This document shows, piece by piece, positions 24,133-33,479 of a stretch of DNA of 61,250 nt (position 1 is its first letter; the number at the start of each line of letters is the position of its first letter). The stretch is from Halodesulfovibrio sp. (GTDB lineage: Bacteria; Desulfobacterota; Desulfovibrionia; Desulfovibrionales; Desulfovibrionaceae). The translations under genes were made by a program, and so were the position numbers. The notes beneath the pieces were generated by a model. The model was not told where the DNA came from and made no database searches. It was given only the letters and a program-made list of their open reading frames with translations. The stretch spans positions 1 through 61,250 of the forward strand of contig NZ_JADMLB010000053.1 in NCBI RefSeq assembly GCF_015482765.1, in the 5' to 3' direction.

Positions 24133-25353
24133 ATGGATTCTTTAAAAGAACTCTATAAAATTGGTAATGGTCCCTCAAGCAGCCACACAATGGGACCGCA
24201 GAAAGCTGCTGAAATTTTTTTAAAACGCTGTCCGAATGCTTCAGGATACCGAGTCACCTTGCTTGGTAGCCTTGCGGCCACGGGCAAAGGGCATTTGACA
24301 GATTGGATTATTGAAAAAACACTCGGGGCACAGCGCACAGAAATAGTGTGGCGTGCAGACGAGGTTCGTCCATTTCATACTAACGGTATGGTGTTTGAAG
24401 CACTAAATGAACAGGGTGTCGTGAGTTGTGAGTGGGAAGTGTACAGCGTTGGTGGAGGTACAATTGCCGAGGCAGGTGCTTCCAACAGGGGGGCAGACGC
24501 TCTGTATCCTCATACAACATTTGCTGAGATTATGTCGTATTGCCGTACTCATGATTTAGAATTGTGGCAGTACGTTGAAGAACAGGAAGGGCCTGAAATA
24601 TGGTCGTTTCTTGAATTGATATGGGAAGCAATGCTGACATCCATTGAGAGGGGATTGAATCGTACAGGAGTGTTGCCTGGTGAGCTTCGATATCCACGTA
24701 AAGCCAATACGTTTTTTAAAAAAGCACGTACTCATTCTGGACGATTGAATGGTACGGGTAAAATTTTTGCTTACGCGCTTGCTGTCTCAGAAGAAAATGC
24801 TTCTGGCGGCAAGGTGGTAACGGCTCCTACATGCGGCTCTTCAGGTGTAGTTCCTGCTGTACTTCGCTCTTTGCAGGAAGAATATGGTTTGGACAAGCAG
24901 GAGCTTTTGCGCACCTTGGCTGTCGGGGGACTTATTGGAAACCTTGTGAAGGAAAATGCTTCCATTTCCGGCGCAGAAGTCGGCTGTCAGGGCGAAGTCG
25001 GTACTGCTTGTGCCATGGCAGGTGCAATGACTGCGTATGTTTTTGGTGGTACTCTGATGCAGATAGATTACGCTGCTGAAATGTCGCTTGAGCATCATCT
25101 CGGCATGACCTGTGATCCGATAGATGGTTATGTTCAGGTTCCATGTATTGAGCGGAATGCCGTTTCAGCTGTGCGGGCAATTAATGCTGCTGAATATACA
25201 ATGTTGACGGATGGAGAGCACCGGATAAGCTTTGATCAGGTCGTGCTTACCATGGCCGAAACAGGACGTGATTTGAAATGCGGGTATCGAGAAACTTCGT
25301 TAGCAGGATTGGCGAAATACGGTTGCAAGGGAAATTGCGGCGGTGGTTGTTAG
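24133..25353 (+). CDS. L-serine ammonia-lyase (iron-sulfur, single chain)
   Basis: This enzyme deaminates L-serine to pyruvate and ammonia using a [4Fe-4S] cluster. The start at ATG 24133 follows a GAAGGTGA site and gives 406 residues beginning MDSLKELYKIGNGPSSSHTMG, typical of the beta domain. A longer frame upstream passes through the terminator hairpin and is not used. Cluster cysteines lie in APTCGSSG, VGCQGEVGTAC and MTCDPIDG. The alpha domain ends in KGNCGGGC. Beta and alpha domains are fused as in SdaA-type enzymes. It probably supplies pyruvate for energy metabolism. Confidence 0.88.
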   Translation: MDSLKELYKIGNGPSSSHTMGPQKAAEIFLKRCPNASGYRVTLLGSLAATGKGHLTDWIIEKTLGAQRTEIVWRADEVRPFHTNGMVFEALNEQGVVSCEWEVYSVGGGTIAEAGASNRGADALYPHTTFAEIMSYCRTHDLELWQYVEEQEGPEIWSFLELIWEAMLTSIERGLNRTGVLPGELRYPRKANTFFKKARTHSGRLNGTGKIFAYALAVSEENASGGKVVTAPTCGSSGVVPAVLRSLQEEYGLDKQELLRTLAVGGLIGNLVKENASISGAEVGCQGEVGTACAMAGAMTAYVFGGTLMQIDYAAEMSLEHHLGMTCDPIDGYVQVPCIERNAVSAVRAINAAEYTMLTDGEHRISFDQVVLTMAETGRDLKCGYRETSLAGLAKYGCKGNCGGGC

Positions 25354-25528
25354 TTGAGTTTCTAACGTTTGCGGCAGGCCAAACAGATTTACCATGAAAT
25401 AGACTGAGATTGATGTCCTGACAAGATGAAGAGTTATCTCTTTAAGGTTGTCGTTGTTTCATTTATGTAGGGAACAGAGGCGGCTTTTGCCTTTGTTTTT
25501 ATATCAATGGATTCTAAAAAGGATATTT

Positions 25529-26032
25529 ATGTTCGATCGAGCATTACTGTTTGACTGGGGTGGGACTCTTATGGAGACCATGCCTGTATATCTTGGTGAA
25601 GAGCAAGGTTGGTCAACTGTTCCACCCGTTGAAGGGGCAGTAGAAGCCGTAAAAAAAATGAGTGCAAGCTGGCGGGTTGCTCTTGCGACAAATGCTTCAG
25701 AGTCCGGTGATGAGGCTATGCTTGCGGCATTTGCGCCGCTTGGCATCCGTGAGTGTTTTGAATCTGTGTACAGCTTCGGCAGGGCTGGCCGTCCTAAGCC
25801 ATGGGCAGAGTTTTGGCGATACGCACTGCATGATCTTCAGTTGCCGCCAGAGCGGGTCGTCATGATCGGTGACAGCTATATGGATGATATCTGGGGAGCT
25901 ACAGAAGTGGGTATAAACGGAATCTGGTTTAATCAGCATTCTAGCGAGTGCAAAGAAAAGAAAAATATTCGCACCATACATTCATACGCACAGCTTGATG
26001 ACGCTCTAATGTCTTTGGGCTTTACCGTGTAA
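25529..26032 (+). CDS. HAD superfamily hydrolase
   Basis: The start at ATG 25529 follows AAAAGGA and gives 167 residues (MFDRALLFDWGGTLMET). HAD motif I is FDWGGT, in which the second aspartate of the usual DxDGT is replaced by Gly. Motif II is LATNAS, the motif III lysine lies in GRPKPWAEFW, and motif IV is VVMIGDSYMDDIWGA. It is a small-cap phosphatase-like enzyme of unknown substrate. The DWGGT variant is common in this superfamily and does not by itself mean loss of activity. Confidence 0.8.
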   Translation: MFDRALLFDWGGTLMETMPVYLGEEQGWSTVPPVEGAVEAVKKMSASWRVALATNASESGDEAMLAAFAPLGIRECFESVYSFGRAGRPKPWAEFWRYALHDLQLPPERVVMIGDSYMDDIWGATEVGINGIWFNQHSSECKEKKNIRTIHSYAQLDDALMSLGFTV

Positions 26033-26064
26033 TCATAGATAGTTTTGATCTTGCAAAGATCGAT

Positions 26065-26098
26065 AAAAAAGCCAAAGGATAGATCCTTTGGCTTTTTT
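26065..26098. terminator. Bidirectional terminator
   Basis: GCCAAAGGAT and ATCCTTTGGC form a perfect stem flanked by A and T runs on both sides. It serves the HAD gene on the plus strand and the small SAM-regulated gene on the minus strand. Confidence 0.9.
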
Positions 26099-26107
26099 GT
26101 AGGGAGG

Positions 26108-26377
26108 TTACACAATCTGACCAAGAGAATGAATCAGGTTTTTCCTCAACGCTCTATGACGCCATATTTCATGCTCGTCGCCAGTGACAAGATCGTTCTG
26201 AAGTTTCGTTCGCAATTCGTCTTTCTGTTCCGGCGTAAGGTGAAGCATTCGAATGTCGCCCAGTAGTTCCAAAGGGTCAGTATACTGCGCAGGGACTGGC
26301 AATACAGTGGAATCGTGGTACAAAAACACAATGTCTGCTTTAGGTGCTTTTGCAAATTGTGATAAAAAGGCTAACAT
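26108..26377 (-). CDS. Small orphan protein under a SAM-I riboswitch
   Basis: I do not recognise this 89-residue protein. The ATG at 26377 follows an AAGGAG site; an in-frame TTG two codons upstream is less likely. It begins MLAFLSQFAKAPKADIVFLY and contains a charged helical middle (LTPEQKDELRTKLQN) and a basic C-terminus (EIWRHRALRKNLIHSLGQIV). There is no clear membrane segment and there are no cysteines. It is the only gene between the riboswitch and the bidirectional terminator, so it must be the regulated product. A role in methionine or SAM homeostasis is inferred solely from the switch. Confidence 0.75.
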   Translation of the reverse strand: MLAFLSQFAKAPKADIVFLYHDSTVLPVPAQYTDPLELLGDIRMLHLTPEQKDELRTKLQNDLVTGDEHEIWRHRALRKNLIHSLGQIV

Positions 26378-26464
26378 GAACAATCTCCTTTTATCCGGAA
26401 GTCCGGAAAGCTCTTAGCTGAATTCTTTAATCGGGCGCGCAATCGCTAAAAATCCGCCCTGTAG

Positions 26465-26619
26465 TAATAAAAAAAGCCTCTCACGGAGGAGAGGCTGAAA
26501 ATGCTAACACAGCCTCATGGTTCCGCTTCTCGCGGGGTGGCTTAGCACCTTGCACTACTGTTGGTAGTATAGGTTGCCGGACAGTCATTGGGCCAGATCC
26601 CTCGTGTCCTCTTCATGAG
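26465..26619 (-). promoter_or_regulatory. SAM-I (S-box) riboswitch with expression-platform terminator
   Basis: Read on the minus strand, the conserved S-box core is clear: GAGGGATCTGGCCCAATGA, then CCGGCAACC, then AAGGTGCTAAGCC. The P1 helix is CTCATG (26614-26619) with CATGAG (26514-26519). A terminator follows: AGCCTCTC/GAGAGGCT at 26475-26496, then a T run. The GAGGCTG of the 3' P1 flank can pair with the CAGCCTC of the terminator's first arm, forming an antiterminator. Ligand binding should therefore switch expression off. This arrangement is typical of SAM-I switches, but the regulated gene is not a methionine enzyme. Confidence 0.92.
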
Positions 26620-26628
26620 ATAAGTACT

Positions 26629-26656
26629 AGTATGGTTCAATGCAAGATAAAGTCAA
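26629..26656 (-). promoter_or_regulatory. Promoter of the SAM riboswitch transcript
   Basis: On the minus strand TTGACT (26651-26656) and CATACT (26629-26634) are separated by 16 bases, a good sigma-70 match placed just upstream of the riboswitch. Confidence 0.6.
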
Positions 26657-26911
26657 GCAATAAATTTGCAAAAAGTGATATTGTTGTTATTATAGGTTGT
26701 TATAGATTAGATTGCGGTTATATAACAAAAAAACTAGATTGTTATTTTTTGAACAATTAACTTTATTGTGTTTTTCGATAAATATGCAAACAAAGCATAA
26801 GTAGTCTTTCGAACCTTGTTAAGGTAGATAGAGTTAATTGTTGTATGAGCAGATAGAGCATGGATAATAAGTCTCTATTTCAGGGTTTTTATGTAAGGAG
26901 TTAACGCGCAC
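26657..26911. other. AT-rich intergenic region upstream of murJ
   Basis: These 255 bases between the riboswitch promoter and murJ are very AT-rich (runs such as TTATTATAGG, GTTATATAAC). I see no open frame with a ribosome site. Promoter elements for murJ are expected here but none is convincing. Confidence 0.4.
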
Positions 26912-28474
26912 ATGGCGTTTTTAACCGGCAAACAGCATATGGGTCTTGCGGCAGTAATCATGGCTGTCAGCATTTTCCTGTCACGATTCATGGGACTAAT
27001 CCGCGATAAAGTAATTTCTTTTTATTACGGTGCATCTATTGAATCAGATATTTATTTCGCTTCATTTGTTATTCCGGATTTTTTGAATTACCTGCTTGCA
27101 GGCGGATACTTTTCTATTACGCTCATCCCGTTATTGGCAGAGTATTTTAGTAAAAATGATGAGGAAGGTTGGTCATTTTTTTCCAGCGTTCTTTTGTGGG
27201 TCTGCATTGCCATCACAGCAGGAACTTGTGTTGCATGGATCGGAGCACCGTATCTTGCCAAAGTTGCCGCACCGGGGTTCGATGAGCCATCCTTGGCAAG
27301 GCTGACATACTTCCTTCGTATTATTCTTCCTGCACAGATTTTCTTTTTGCTCGGCTCGTGTTTCTCTGGCGTACTTTATATGCGTAAGCAGTTTCTAGTG
27401 CCTGCATTTGTACCGCTTGTGTACAATGCCAGCATTATTCTCGGCGGGCTGTTTATGATCGACAAAGGTATGGAAGGTTTTTGCTGGGGAGTCTTGTTCG
27501 GCGCTGCTTCCGGAAGTTTTATGTTGCCATATCTTGCGGTGCGGAGTGGCGGATTTCAGTGGAAGTACACGCTGCGTCACCCCGGAGTGAAGCGCTTTGT
27601 TTTGCTTGCCCTGCCTCTGATGATTGGACAGTCTATTGTAGTTTTAGATGAGCAGTTTGTTCGTATCTTTGGTTCTCTGACTGGTGACGGAGCTGTCAGT
27701 CTGCTGAACTATTCCCGAAGAATTATGCTTGTTCCAGTCGGTGTTGTTGCGCAGGCAGCGGGTGTTGCATCATATCCGTTTCTTGCAGCGTTAGTTGCTA
27801 AGGGGGATACGAAAGAATTTAACACAACCCTCAGCAGAGCGTTGCGCAATACCATGCTCTTTATAGTTCCACTTTCTTTTTGGATGATCAGTGCAGCAGA
27901 GCCGACACTTCGTCTTATTTTCCAACAGGGAAGTTTTGGAGCTTCGGAAACGCTGGGTGCGACACCACTTTTGCAGATTATGCTTGCCTCAGTCGCTTTC
28001 TGGGGCGTTCAGCAGATGATAGGCCGTGCTTTTTATGCACATAAAGATACGTTGACTCCAGCTATTGTAGGAACGCTCGTTTCTGTTCTTGCTATTCCAG
28101 TGTACTGGTTTTTAGGAAAGACAATCGGAGTCATGGGAGTTGCATTGGCGGGGACGCTTTCTGTTGTTCTTTACACTCTTACTCTTTCTGCTGTTTGGGC
28201 TCGTAAGCATGGCACAGGTGCTTTTGATGGTGTTATTCGAATGTTTTTGTTGTCGGCTGTTCTTTGTGTACCGGCAATGGGGGCTTCGGTCTATGTTGTT
28301 AGTAACGTTACAATATTGTTGGAAGGTGAGCCGTTGCTTGGTGCCTTTGCATCTCTGGCAGCTAGTGGAACGCTTTTCTGTGTGTTGTATGCCTGTACCA
28401 GTTGGTTGATCGCTCCAAAGGCGATAGAGCCGATTATTACGTTTGTGCGTGGACGGGTTCTACGTCGAGCTTAG
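26912..28474 (+). CDS. murJ: Lipid II flippase MurJ (MviN)
   Basis: MurJ flips lipid-linked peptidoglycan precursor across the inner membrane. The 520-residue protein is of family length with about 14 membrane segments. The family signatures near the start are SRFMGLIRDKVISFYYGAS and FVIPDFLNYLLAGGYFS. Further along come QIFFLLGSCFSGVLYMRKQF and QGSFG, and the FYAHKDTLTPAIVGT motif near residue 378. An AAGGAG site precedes the ATG. It is a single-gene unit closed by a terminator. Confidence 0.93.
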   Translation: MAFLTGKQHMGLAAVIMAVSIFLSRFMGLIRDKVISFYYGASIESDIYFASFVIPDFLNYLLAGGYFSITLIPLLAEYFSKNDEEGWSFFSSVLLWVCIAITAGTCVAWIGAPYLAKVAAPGFDEPSLARLTYFLRIILPAQIFFLLGSCFSGVLYMRKQFLVPAFVPLVYNASIILGGLFMIDKGMEGFCWGVLFGAASGSFMLPYLAVRSGGFQWKYTLRHPGVKRFVLLALPLMIGQSIVVLDEQFVRIFGSLTGDGAVSLLNYSRRIMLVPVGVVAQAAGVASYPFLAALVAKGDTKEFNTTLSRALRNTMLFIVPLSFWMISAAEPTLRLIFQQGSFGASETLGATPLLQIMLASVAFWGVQQMIGRAFYAHKDTLTPAIVGTLVSVLAIPVYWFLGKTIGVMGVALAGTLSVVLYTLTLSAVWARKHGTGAFDGVIRMFLLSAVLCVPAMGASVYVVSNVTILLEGEPLLGAFASLAASGTLFCVLYACTSWLIAPKAIEPIITFVRGRVLRRA

Positions 28475-28493
28475 TTATTTCAAAGGATGCCGT

Positions 28494-28530
28494 AAAAAGC
28501 CTCATTCCAATTTTAGGAGTGAGGCTTTTT
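28494..28530 (+). terminator. Terminator of murJ
   Basis: AAAAAGCCTCATTCC pairs with GGAGTGAGGCTTTTT (one G-U pair) around a short loop; the T run follows. Confidence 0.9.
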
Positions 28531-28737
28531 TGCTTGTTAAGGGCGAGCTTCTAAAAGGGGACGAAGGTCTGGGTGAGTATGGTCGTTAACATAGAGAGTT
28601 TAATGATGCTCGTTGTAGGCGTGCGAACCATGACAAACTCGTAATGATGCCCGACAAATAACATGTATGATAGATGAGTTGTGTTTAACTATTACTGAGA
28701 AGAGGCACCGTTATGAACTGAGATTGTCGGAGCAGAG

Positions 28738-30972
28738 ATGGAACTGATAGCATCATTGAAGCAGCGATTTGAAGCGTGGGGCGAGGGCTCATTGTCACAC
28801 GATTTTCAATTGCGCGTTATTGATTCCATAAAACCTGCTCTTTCAATGAGCATTGTCATTGCGTTGGCATTTTATCTGGACTTAAAGCAACCGTACTGGG
28901 CTGCCTTTGCAGTGTTGATGATGAGCTTTTCGACATCCGGTCAGGCTTTCAGGCGGGCTTTGATTGGGATACCGGGCACACTTATAGGCGGTCTTGCAGC
29001 GCTCACTATTTTCTCTATTTTTCCACAGCAACCCATCTTCTTGTTTCCTGTATTGATTCTATATTGCGGTGTCTGCATGTATTTTTTACAGGCATGCAAG
29101 GTGAATGGATATTTCTTTTTCACAATATCGTTTGTGTGCCTAATCGTCATTACAACTGCCATCCCTTATAGTAACGAGGTGTTTGTATACGCTCTTGCAC
29201 GATTGGAAGAAACATGTCTGGGGATGACAGTGTATGCCGCAGTGACGTTGCTTTTATGGCGTCGTAGTGCATGGCCTGTTTTACAGAAGAAAGTAAGCGA
29301 AATGACAGACCTGCACGTAGAGTTATTTAAAGGCCAAATGCGGCGGGTACAGACAAAGAGCAAAAAAGAAGTGTTTTCTCTTCAGAGAAAAGCATTCCGT
29401 TTGCTTGATAAAATAGAGGAGCTCGTCGGGTTTGCTGTAACTGATTCTTACCCTGTGTGGGAAAAGAGAAACGACTGGCACTCGTTTATTATTCATTCCA
29501 GAGAGTTGGTCAGAGCACAGTTGCGGTGGGGGTGGGTGGTACCGGAATTACGTAAAGGGTACATGAAAAGGTGCCTCCCGGAACTTGATGTGAAAGTTAG
29601 GCAAATGGAAGCCCGTTTGAGTGGATTGAAATATGGTTTTCATGCGGAGCATGTAAAAAATATGCCGGACCCAATTCAACTTGATCATGATAAAGAAGCT
29701 CTGGGGCGTTTACCCTACTACTTGCAGGCTCAGGTCATAGTCGTTCAAGAAGCATTCAATGAAATGGGAAAGCTTGTGCATGCGATACTGCGTTATCATT
29801 GTTTTTTTCACGATGATTCACTGGAGCCGCCAAAGCCGTTTATACATAAAACAGTATGGGAGCTGCCACTGGATTTTGACTATCTTGTGAGAGCTTTCCA
29901 AAGTGTTGTCATTTTTTCAATGGCGGCAATTTTGTGGTTCTTTTTGTATCCTCCTGGATTAGATAACGCACAATTTATTCAGCTTGGCGGGGCGTTTTCC
30001 CTAATTTCTGTCTTTGTAAAAACGCATGAGCCGTTGCGGGACGGTACATTCTATGTGTCTGCAGCGCTCATTGCCATCGTTATTTATGTGCTTACACTTC
30101 AGCATCTGACAACGTATTTCGGGCTTGGGATTCTTATTTTTTGTGTCACGTTTACAACCTACTTTGTGTTGATAAAGCCTGATCAAGTTTTGTTTAAGTT
30201 GGCCATTATGCTTGCGTGGCTTTCATTGCCTAAATTTTCAAACGTCCAAATTTATGATTTTACCACGGTGCTAAACAGTGGAATGTCGATGGGGTTAGCG
30301 GGAATTCTTGCCAGCGTCGGTTTGTATATTACTTCATATCCAATTCCTGAAAGGCATTTTTTGCAGACGAGAAGACGTTTTTTTAACAGTGCCATTTTTT
30401 TGCTCCAGATTATGCCGAGGGCTGTTAGCGGTAAAACCTCATTGTTTGAGAGAATACGTATTCGGGCTTGCTTGCAGAACTTTGTTCGTCTTCCGCAAAC
30501 TATGTTGAGTATTGCTGAACGAATGGATGATTCACGACTTCAAATTTCACGGAATCAGGTGGGAGAGGTAATCTTTTCATTTGAGTTGTTAGGAGAGGCA
30601 CTTTTTTACTTATTCAAAACTCATATGGTAGAGCGTGACGTTGTTATCGCAAAAGAGCTTTCAACACTTTTTGATGACTGGCGCGCTGCTAAGATTTCAG
30701 TGTTTAAAGAGATGGAGCGTAATGTTGCCTCTCCGGATTTTGATCTTGCTCAGATTCAAACAAACATCCAGCGCAGGCTGGAAGGGATACAGGAAGCAAT
30801 TGAGCGTTCGAATGAAAAGGCAGAACAGGCCGGTCATGCTTTTAATCAGCAGGAGAACAAAGTTCTCTACTTACTGCTTGAGCGCAACCGAGGACTATCA
30901 AATGCAATCGTTGAATATTTACAGGCATCGACTTCCATTGATTGGGAAGAGTGGGCACAAGCTCGCTTTTAG
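28738..30972 (+). CDS. FUSC/AaeB-like aromatic acid efflux permease
   Basis: The 744-residue protein has two blocks of hydrophobic segments: residues about 35-180 (ALSMSIVIALAFYLDLKQPYWAAFAVLMM) and 390-550 (FQSVVIFSMAAILWFFLYPP). Each is followed by a long cytoplasmic helical region. This is the layout of the FUSC/aromatic acid exporter family, and the PYWA...V motif is characteristic. With the DUF1656 protein and membrane fusion protein that follow, it forms an AaeB-AaeX-AaeA-like efflux set for aromatic carboxylic acids or similar compounds. Substrate is inferred from the family. Confidence 0.85.
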   Translation: MELIASLKQRFEAWGEGSLSHDFQLRVIDSIKPALSMSIVIALAFYLDLKQPYWAAFAVLMMSFSTSGQAFRRALIGIPGTLIGGLAALTIFSIFPQQPIFLFPVLILYCGVCMYFLQACKVNGYFFFTISFVCLIVITTAIPYSNEVFVYALARLEETCLGMTVYAAVTLLLWRRSAWPVLQKKVSEMTDLHVELFKGQMRRVQTKSKKEVFSLQRKAFRLLDKIEELVGFAVTDSYPVWEKRNDWHSFIIHSRELVRAQLRWGWVVPELRKGYMKRCLPELDVKVRQMEARLSGLKYGFHAEHVKNMPDPIQLDHDKEALGRLPYYLQAQVIVVQEAFNEMGKLVHAILRYHCFFHDDSLEPPKPFIHKTVWELPLDFDYLVRAFQSVVIFSMAAILWFFLYPPGLDNAQFIQLGGAFSLISVFVKTHEPLRDGTFYVSAALIAIVIYVLTLQHLTTYFGLGILIFCVTFTTYFVLIKPDQVLFKLAIMLAWLSLPKFSNVQIYDFTTVLNSGMSMGLAGILASVGLYITSYPIPERHFLQTRRRFFNSAIFLLQIMPRAVSGKTSLFERIRIRACLQNFVRLPQTMLSIAERMDDSRLQISRNQVGEVIFSFELLGEALFYLFKTHMVERDVVIAKELSTLFDDWRAAKISVFKEMERNVASPDFDLAQIQTNIQRRLEGIQEAIERSNEKAEQAGHAFNQQENKVLYLLLERNRGLSNAIVEYLQASTSIDWEEWAQARF

Positions 30973-30980
30973 GAGAAAAT

Positions 30981-31184
30981 ATGCCACATGAACTTTCAAT
31001 TATCGGGATCTACTTTTCCCCGCTACTGGCTAACTTTGCTTTGGGGCTTACGCTTGCTCTTGGTACTGCTTTTGTTTTGAATTATTTTCGATTGTCACGA
31101 ATCTTTATCTATCCTCCCTTGGTGTTTATTGCATTGGTGGTTTTGTATACTTGTTTGCTTAGTAAATACGTTATTCCAGCATAA
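30981..31184 (+). CDS. DUF1656/AaeX-like small membrane protein
   Basis: Sixty-seven residues, starting at ATG 30981 eight bases after the permease stop, with an AGGAGAA site. It has two membrane segments (LANFALGLTLALGTAFVLNY, and YPPLVFIALVVLYTCLL) and the family start HELSIIGIYFSP. DUF1656 proteins accompany FUSC permeases and HlyD-type fusion proteins in aae operons; their exact role is not established. Confidence 0.85.
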   Translation: MPHELSIIGIYFSPLLANFALGLTLALGTAFVLNYFRLSRIFIYPPLVFIALVVLYTCLLSKYVIPA

Positions 31185-31196
31185 GGGTTGGTAACT

Positions 31197-32168
31197 ATGA
31201 AACGGCTTTTTCAATGGTTCATCACATGCGCAGTTGTAGCAACAGCAGTTGTTGTTTTGCTTGTGCGCTATGAAGACTTTTTGATTAAGCCGTGGACACG
31301 GGACGGACAGGTTCAAGCCGATATTATTACTATTGCCTCAAGGGTGACTGGGCCTGTGACCTTTGTAGGATTTAAAGATAACCAATACGTAGAAAAGGGT
31401 GAGCTTCTTTTTACAATAGAGAAAAGCACGTTTATCGCTGCCGTGAATCAGGCAAAGGGGCAGTTGCTTGTAGATCAGGCAAACGCTGCTGAGGCGCTTG
31501 ATGTTTTGAAGAGGTCGCGAAAATTGGTTGCAGAGGATGTTGATGCGATAGCACGTCAGGCTCTTGTTCAATATGAATATGCGTGGCAGGCGGCAGATGC
31601 AAAGGTGAAAGAATCAAAAGCTAGACTAGAGGCTGCCGAGTTGAATTTGACCTTCACAGATGTCTATGCACCTGTTTCCGGCTATATTACAAACTACAGC
31701 ATGTATACGGGAACTATGTCTGTTGCGGATACCCCGCTATTTTCAATTGTTGATGCATCCTCTTACTGGATTTATGCATACTTTAGAGAAACTGAGGTGC
31801 GTAACATACGAAGAGGGGATAAAGCTGTCATTACGCTCATGGGGTATCCTGAGACACCTATTCATGGTGTGGTACAAAGCTTGGGGTGGGGCATCTATCA
31901 ATCAAACAGTACACTCGGGCAAAATCTGTTGCCGGAGGTGGAAGCAACCTTTGAATGGATACGCCTTGCCCAGCGTATTCCAATCAGAATTTATTTGACC
32001 CATATTCCGCCCAATGTTCAACTTCGAGTGGGAACCACTGCTTCAATTCTTGTTGATACAGCCGCTCGGGGAGAGGTGTACCGGGAAGATGGCGAAGTTC
32101 GGCAAAGTGTTCGTAAAGACAGTCTGCCAGGTGTCCCTCCTCGGAGTAGGTTTAACCGTGAACCGTAG
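31197..32168 (+). CDS. HlyD-type membrane fusion protein (AaeA-like)
   Basis: The ATG at 31197 follows an AAGGG site; an in-frame TTG three codons upstream is an alternative. The 323-residue protein has one N-terminal membrane anchor (FITCAVVATAVVVLLVRYE), the RDGQVQADIITIASRVTGPV lipoyl-half motif, a helical hairpin near residues 75-145, and the second lipoyl half AAELNLTFTDVYAPVSGYIT. It bridges the inner-membrane permease to an outer-membrane channel, which must be encoded elsewhere. Confidence 0.88.
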   Translation: MKRLFQWFITCAVVATAVVVLLVRYEDFLIKPWTRDGQVQADIITIASRVTGPVTFVGFKDNQYVEKGELLFTIEKSTFIAAVNQAKGQLLVDQANAAEALDVLKRSRKLVAEDVDAIARQALVQYEYAWQAADAKVKESKARLEAAELNLTFTDVYAPVSGYITNYSMYTGTMSVADTPLFSIVDASSYWIYAYFRETEVRNIRRGDKAVITLMGYPETPIHGVVQSLGWGIYQSNSTLGQNLLPEVEATFEWIRLAQRIPIRIYLTHIPPNVQLRVGTTASILVDTAARGEVYREDGEVRQSVRKDSLPGVPPRSRFNREP

Positions 32169-32280
32169 CTGAATAGAATGTTGGACGGCGTTGTTTGCTG
32201 TTGTAATATTTTGAAATTATTAAATAGTTGTTTTGAGTGATGGCGAAGGATGTTGTTTCCGTGAGATATGCAGAAAGAAA

Positions 32281-32310
32281 AAAGACCGACGGATAGGCCG
32301 GTCTTTTTTT
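32281..32310. terminator. Terminator between efflux operon and small minus-strand gene
   Basis: AAAGACCG pairs with CGGTCTTT and is followed by T7. The A run on the other side allows use by the minus-strand gene ending at 32329. Confidence 0.85.
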
Positions 32311-32328
32311 ACGTTTTGACATGGTTGG

Positions 32329-32712
32329 CTACTGTTCGAGGCCACCTTCAGGCTCACTGAAGAAAACTTCGGTAAGATCTGTTTCTTCAGTTTCAATTGC
32401 TGAAAGCTTTTCATCAAGCCACTGACGTAACGCCTGTGCGGTGTGGTAGTTCATGACAATGCGGGAATGAACATCGCGTACAAGTGTTTTTTCATCTGTC
32501 TGAACAATAAGTTCAGGTCCTAATGTACCATCAGGGTTTATAGCACGTTCAGAAAAAGCCGGAAGCTTGTCGGATTCAGTATAGAAATTCATTTCAATTT
32601 CACCCTGTGAATTCACGCCGCCCCATACACCATGGGTATACTGTTGTTTGATTCCTTCGCGGATATCGTATTCGAAGCGGATTTTAGATGGAAGTTTGAA
32701 ATTACGGGGCAT
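32329..32712 (-). CDS. Hypothetical protein, DUF3467-like
   Basis: This 127-residue protein has an N-terminal beta-rich half (IRFEYDIREGIKQQYTHGVW) and the segment VHSRIVMNYHTAQALRQWLD. The latter resembles the RIVMSPxHAKAL block of DUF3467 proteins. There is no signal peptide or membrane segment. It is a single gene with its own terminator. Function unknown; the family match is tentative. Confidence 0.65.
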   Translation of the reverse strand: MPRNFKLPSKIRFEYDIREGIKQQYTHGVWGGVNSQGEIEMNFYTESDKLPAFSERAINPDGTLGPELIVQTDEKTLVRDVHSRIVMNYHTAQALRQWLDEKLSAIETEETDLTEVFFSEPEGGLEQ

Positions 32713-32903
32713 GACTTCTCCTGAAGAACGTGTTTTTTATTTCATTGAATGCATTTGTGAAGGAATTAGCTAGGCAATATCCCTAGCAATATACACGGCA
32801 GTAAATGAGTTGGCAAAGGCTTCTCCCGACTGTGGGGCTTGACTGATTTGCGGTTATACAGCACAGTCACAGCTCACGAAATCAACCATCCCGGGAGAGG
32901 ATT

Positions 32904-33467
32904 ATGGCTGACTATACAAGCGAAAATCTCGACGCTAAACCGTATTTTGATATTGAATTATTGTTGCAGCTGAGTCAGGAGACTCGTATCGACGGCGCTT
33001 TGATGGATAAGATGTCTACTTTATGGGAAAAGTGGCTGAACCACCTGACCGTAAAGAAAATCAAAGTGGGTAAAATTCAGTACCTTGCTGTTTGGCTTGA
33101 TGAAGATGCAGAAAAAGATACAGACGATGCATGGGATGACTCTCCGTCTGATGCATACATGATTACAAACCTTGCACAGGCTTTCATCATGAGCAGTATC
33201 TATTCTATTCTTCCTGATGTAGAAACTGCTGGTTGTGCTCCAGCACCAAAACCAACTGACGGACTTGTTGAAGCAATGGAAGGTATTGGTTGTCCTTACA
33301 ACAACAATGCCTCTGCACTTTCCCGTCGTTTTGCAGTTCTTACTTTTTACCCATTTAAGGGTGCATGTGACATTTGTTACCTGCAGCCGGACTGTCCAAA
33401 GGGTAACGGACAGGATCAGGGAAGTGGTAGCCTTACCATTCCTGGTTTTGAGTCTGACCCGCAGTAA
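32904..33467 (+). CDS. Hypothetical cysteine-containing protein
   Basis: I do not recognise this 187-residue acidic protein. The N-terminal part is helical (FDIELLLQLSQETRIDGALM). The C-terminal part carries six cysteines, including GACDICYLQPDCPKG, spaced like a metal or Fe-S site. The ATG follows GGGAGAGG. It ends in a terminator that overlaps the 3' coding end of the converging gene. Confidence 0.7.
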   Translation: MADYTSENLDAKPYFDIELLLQLSQETRIDGALMDKMSTLWEKWLNHLTVKKIKVGKIQYLAVWLDEDAEKDTDDAWDDSPSDAYMITNLAQAFIMSSIYSILPDVETAGCAPAPKPTDGLVEAMEGIGCPYNNNASALSRRFAVLTFYPFKGACDICYLQPDCPKGNGQDQGSGSLTIPGFESDPQ

Positions 33468-33479
33468 CAGTTCATTGTT

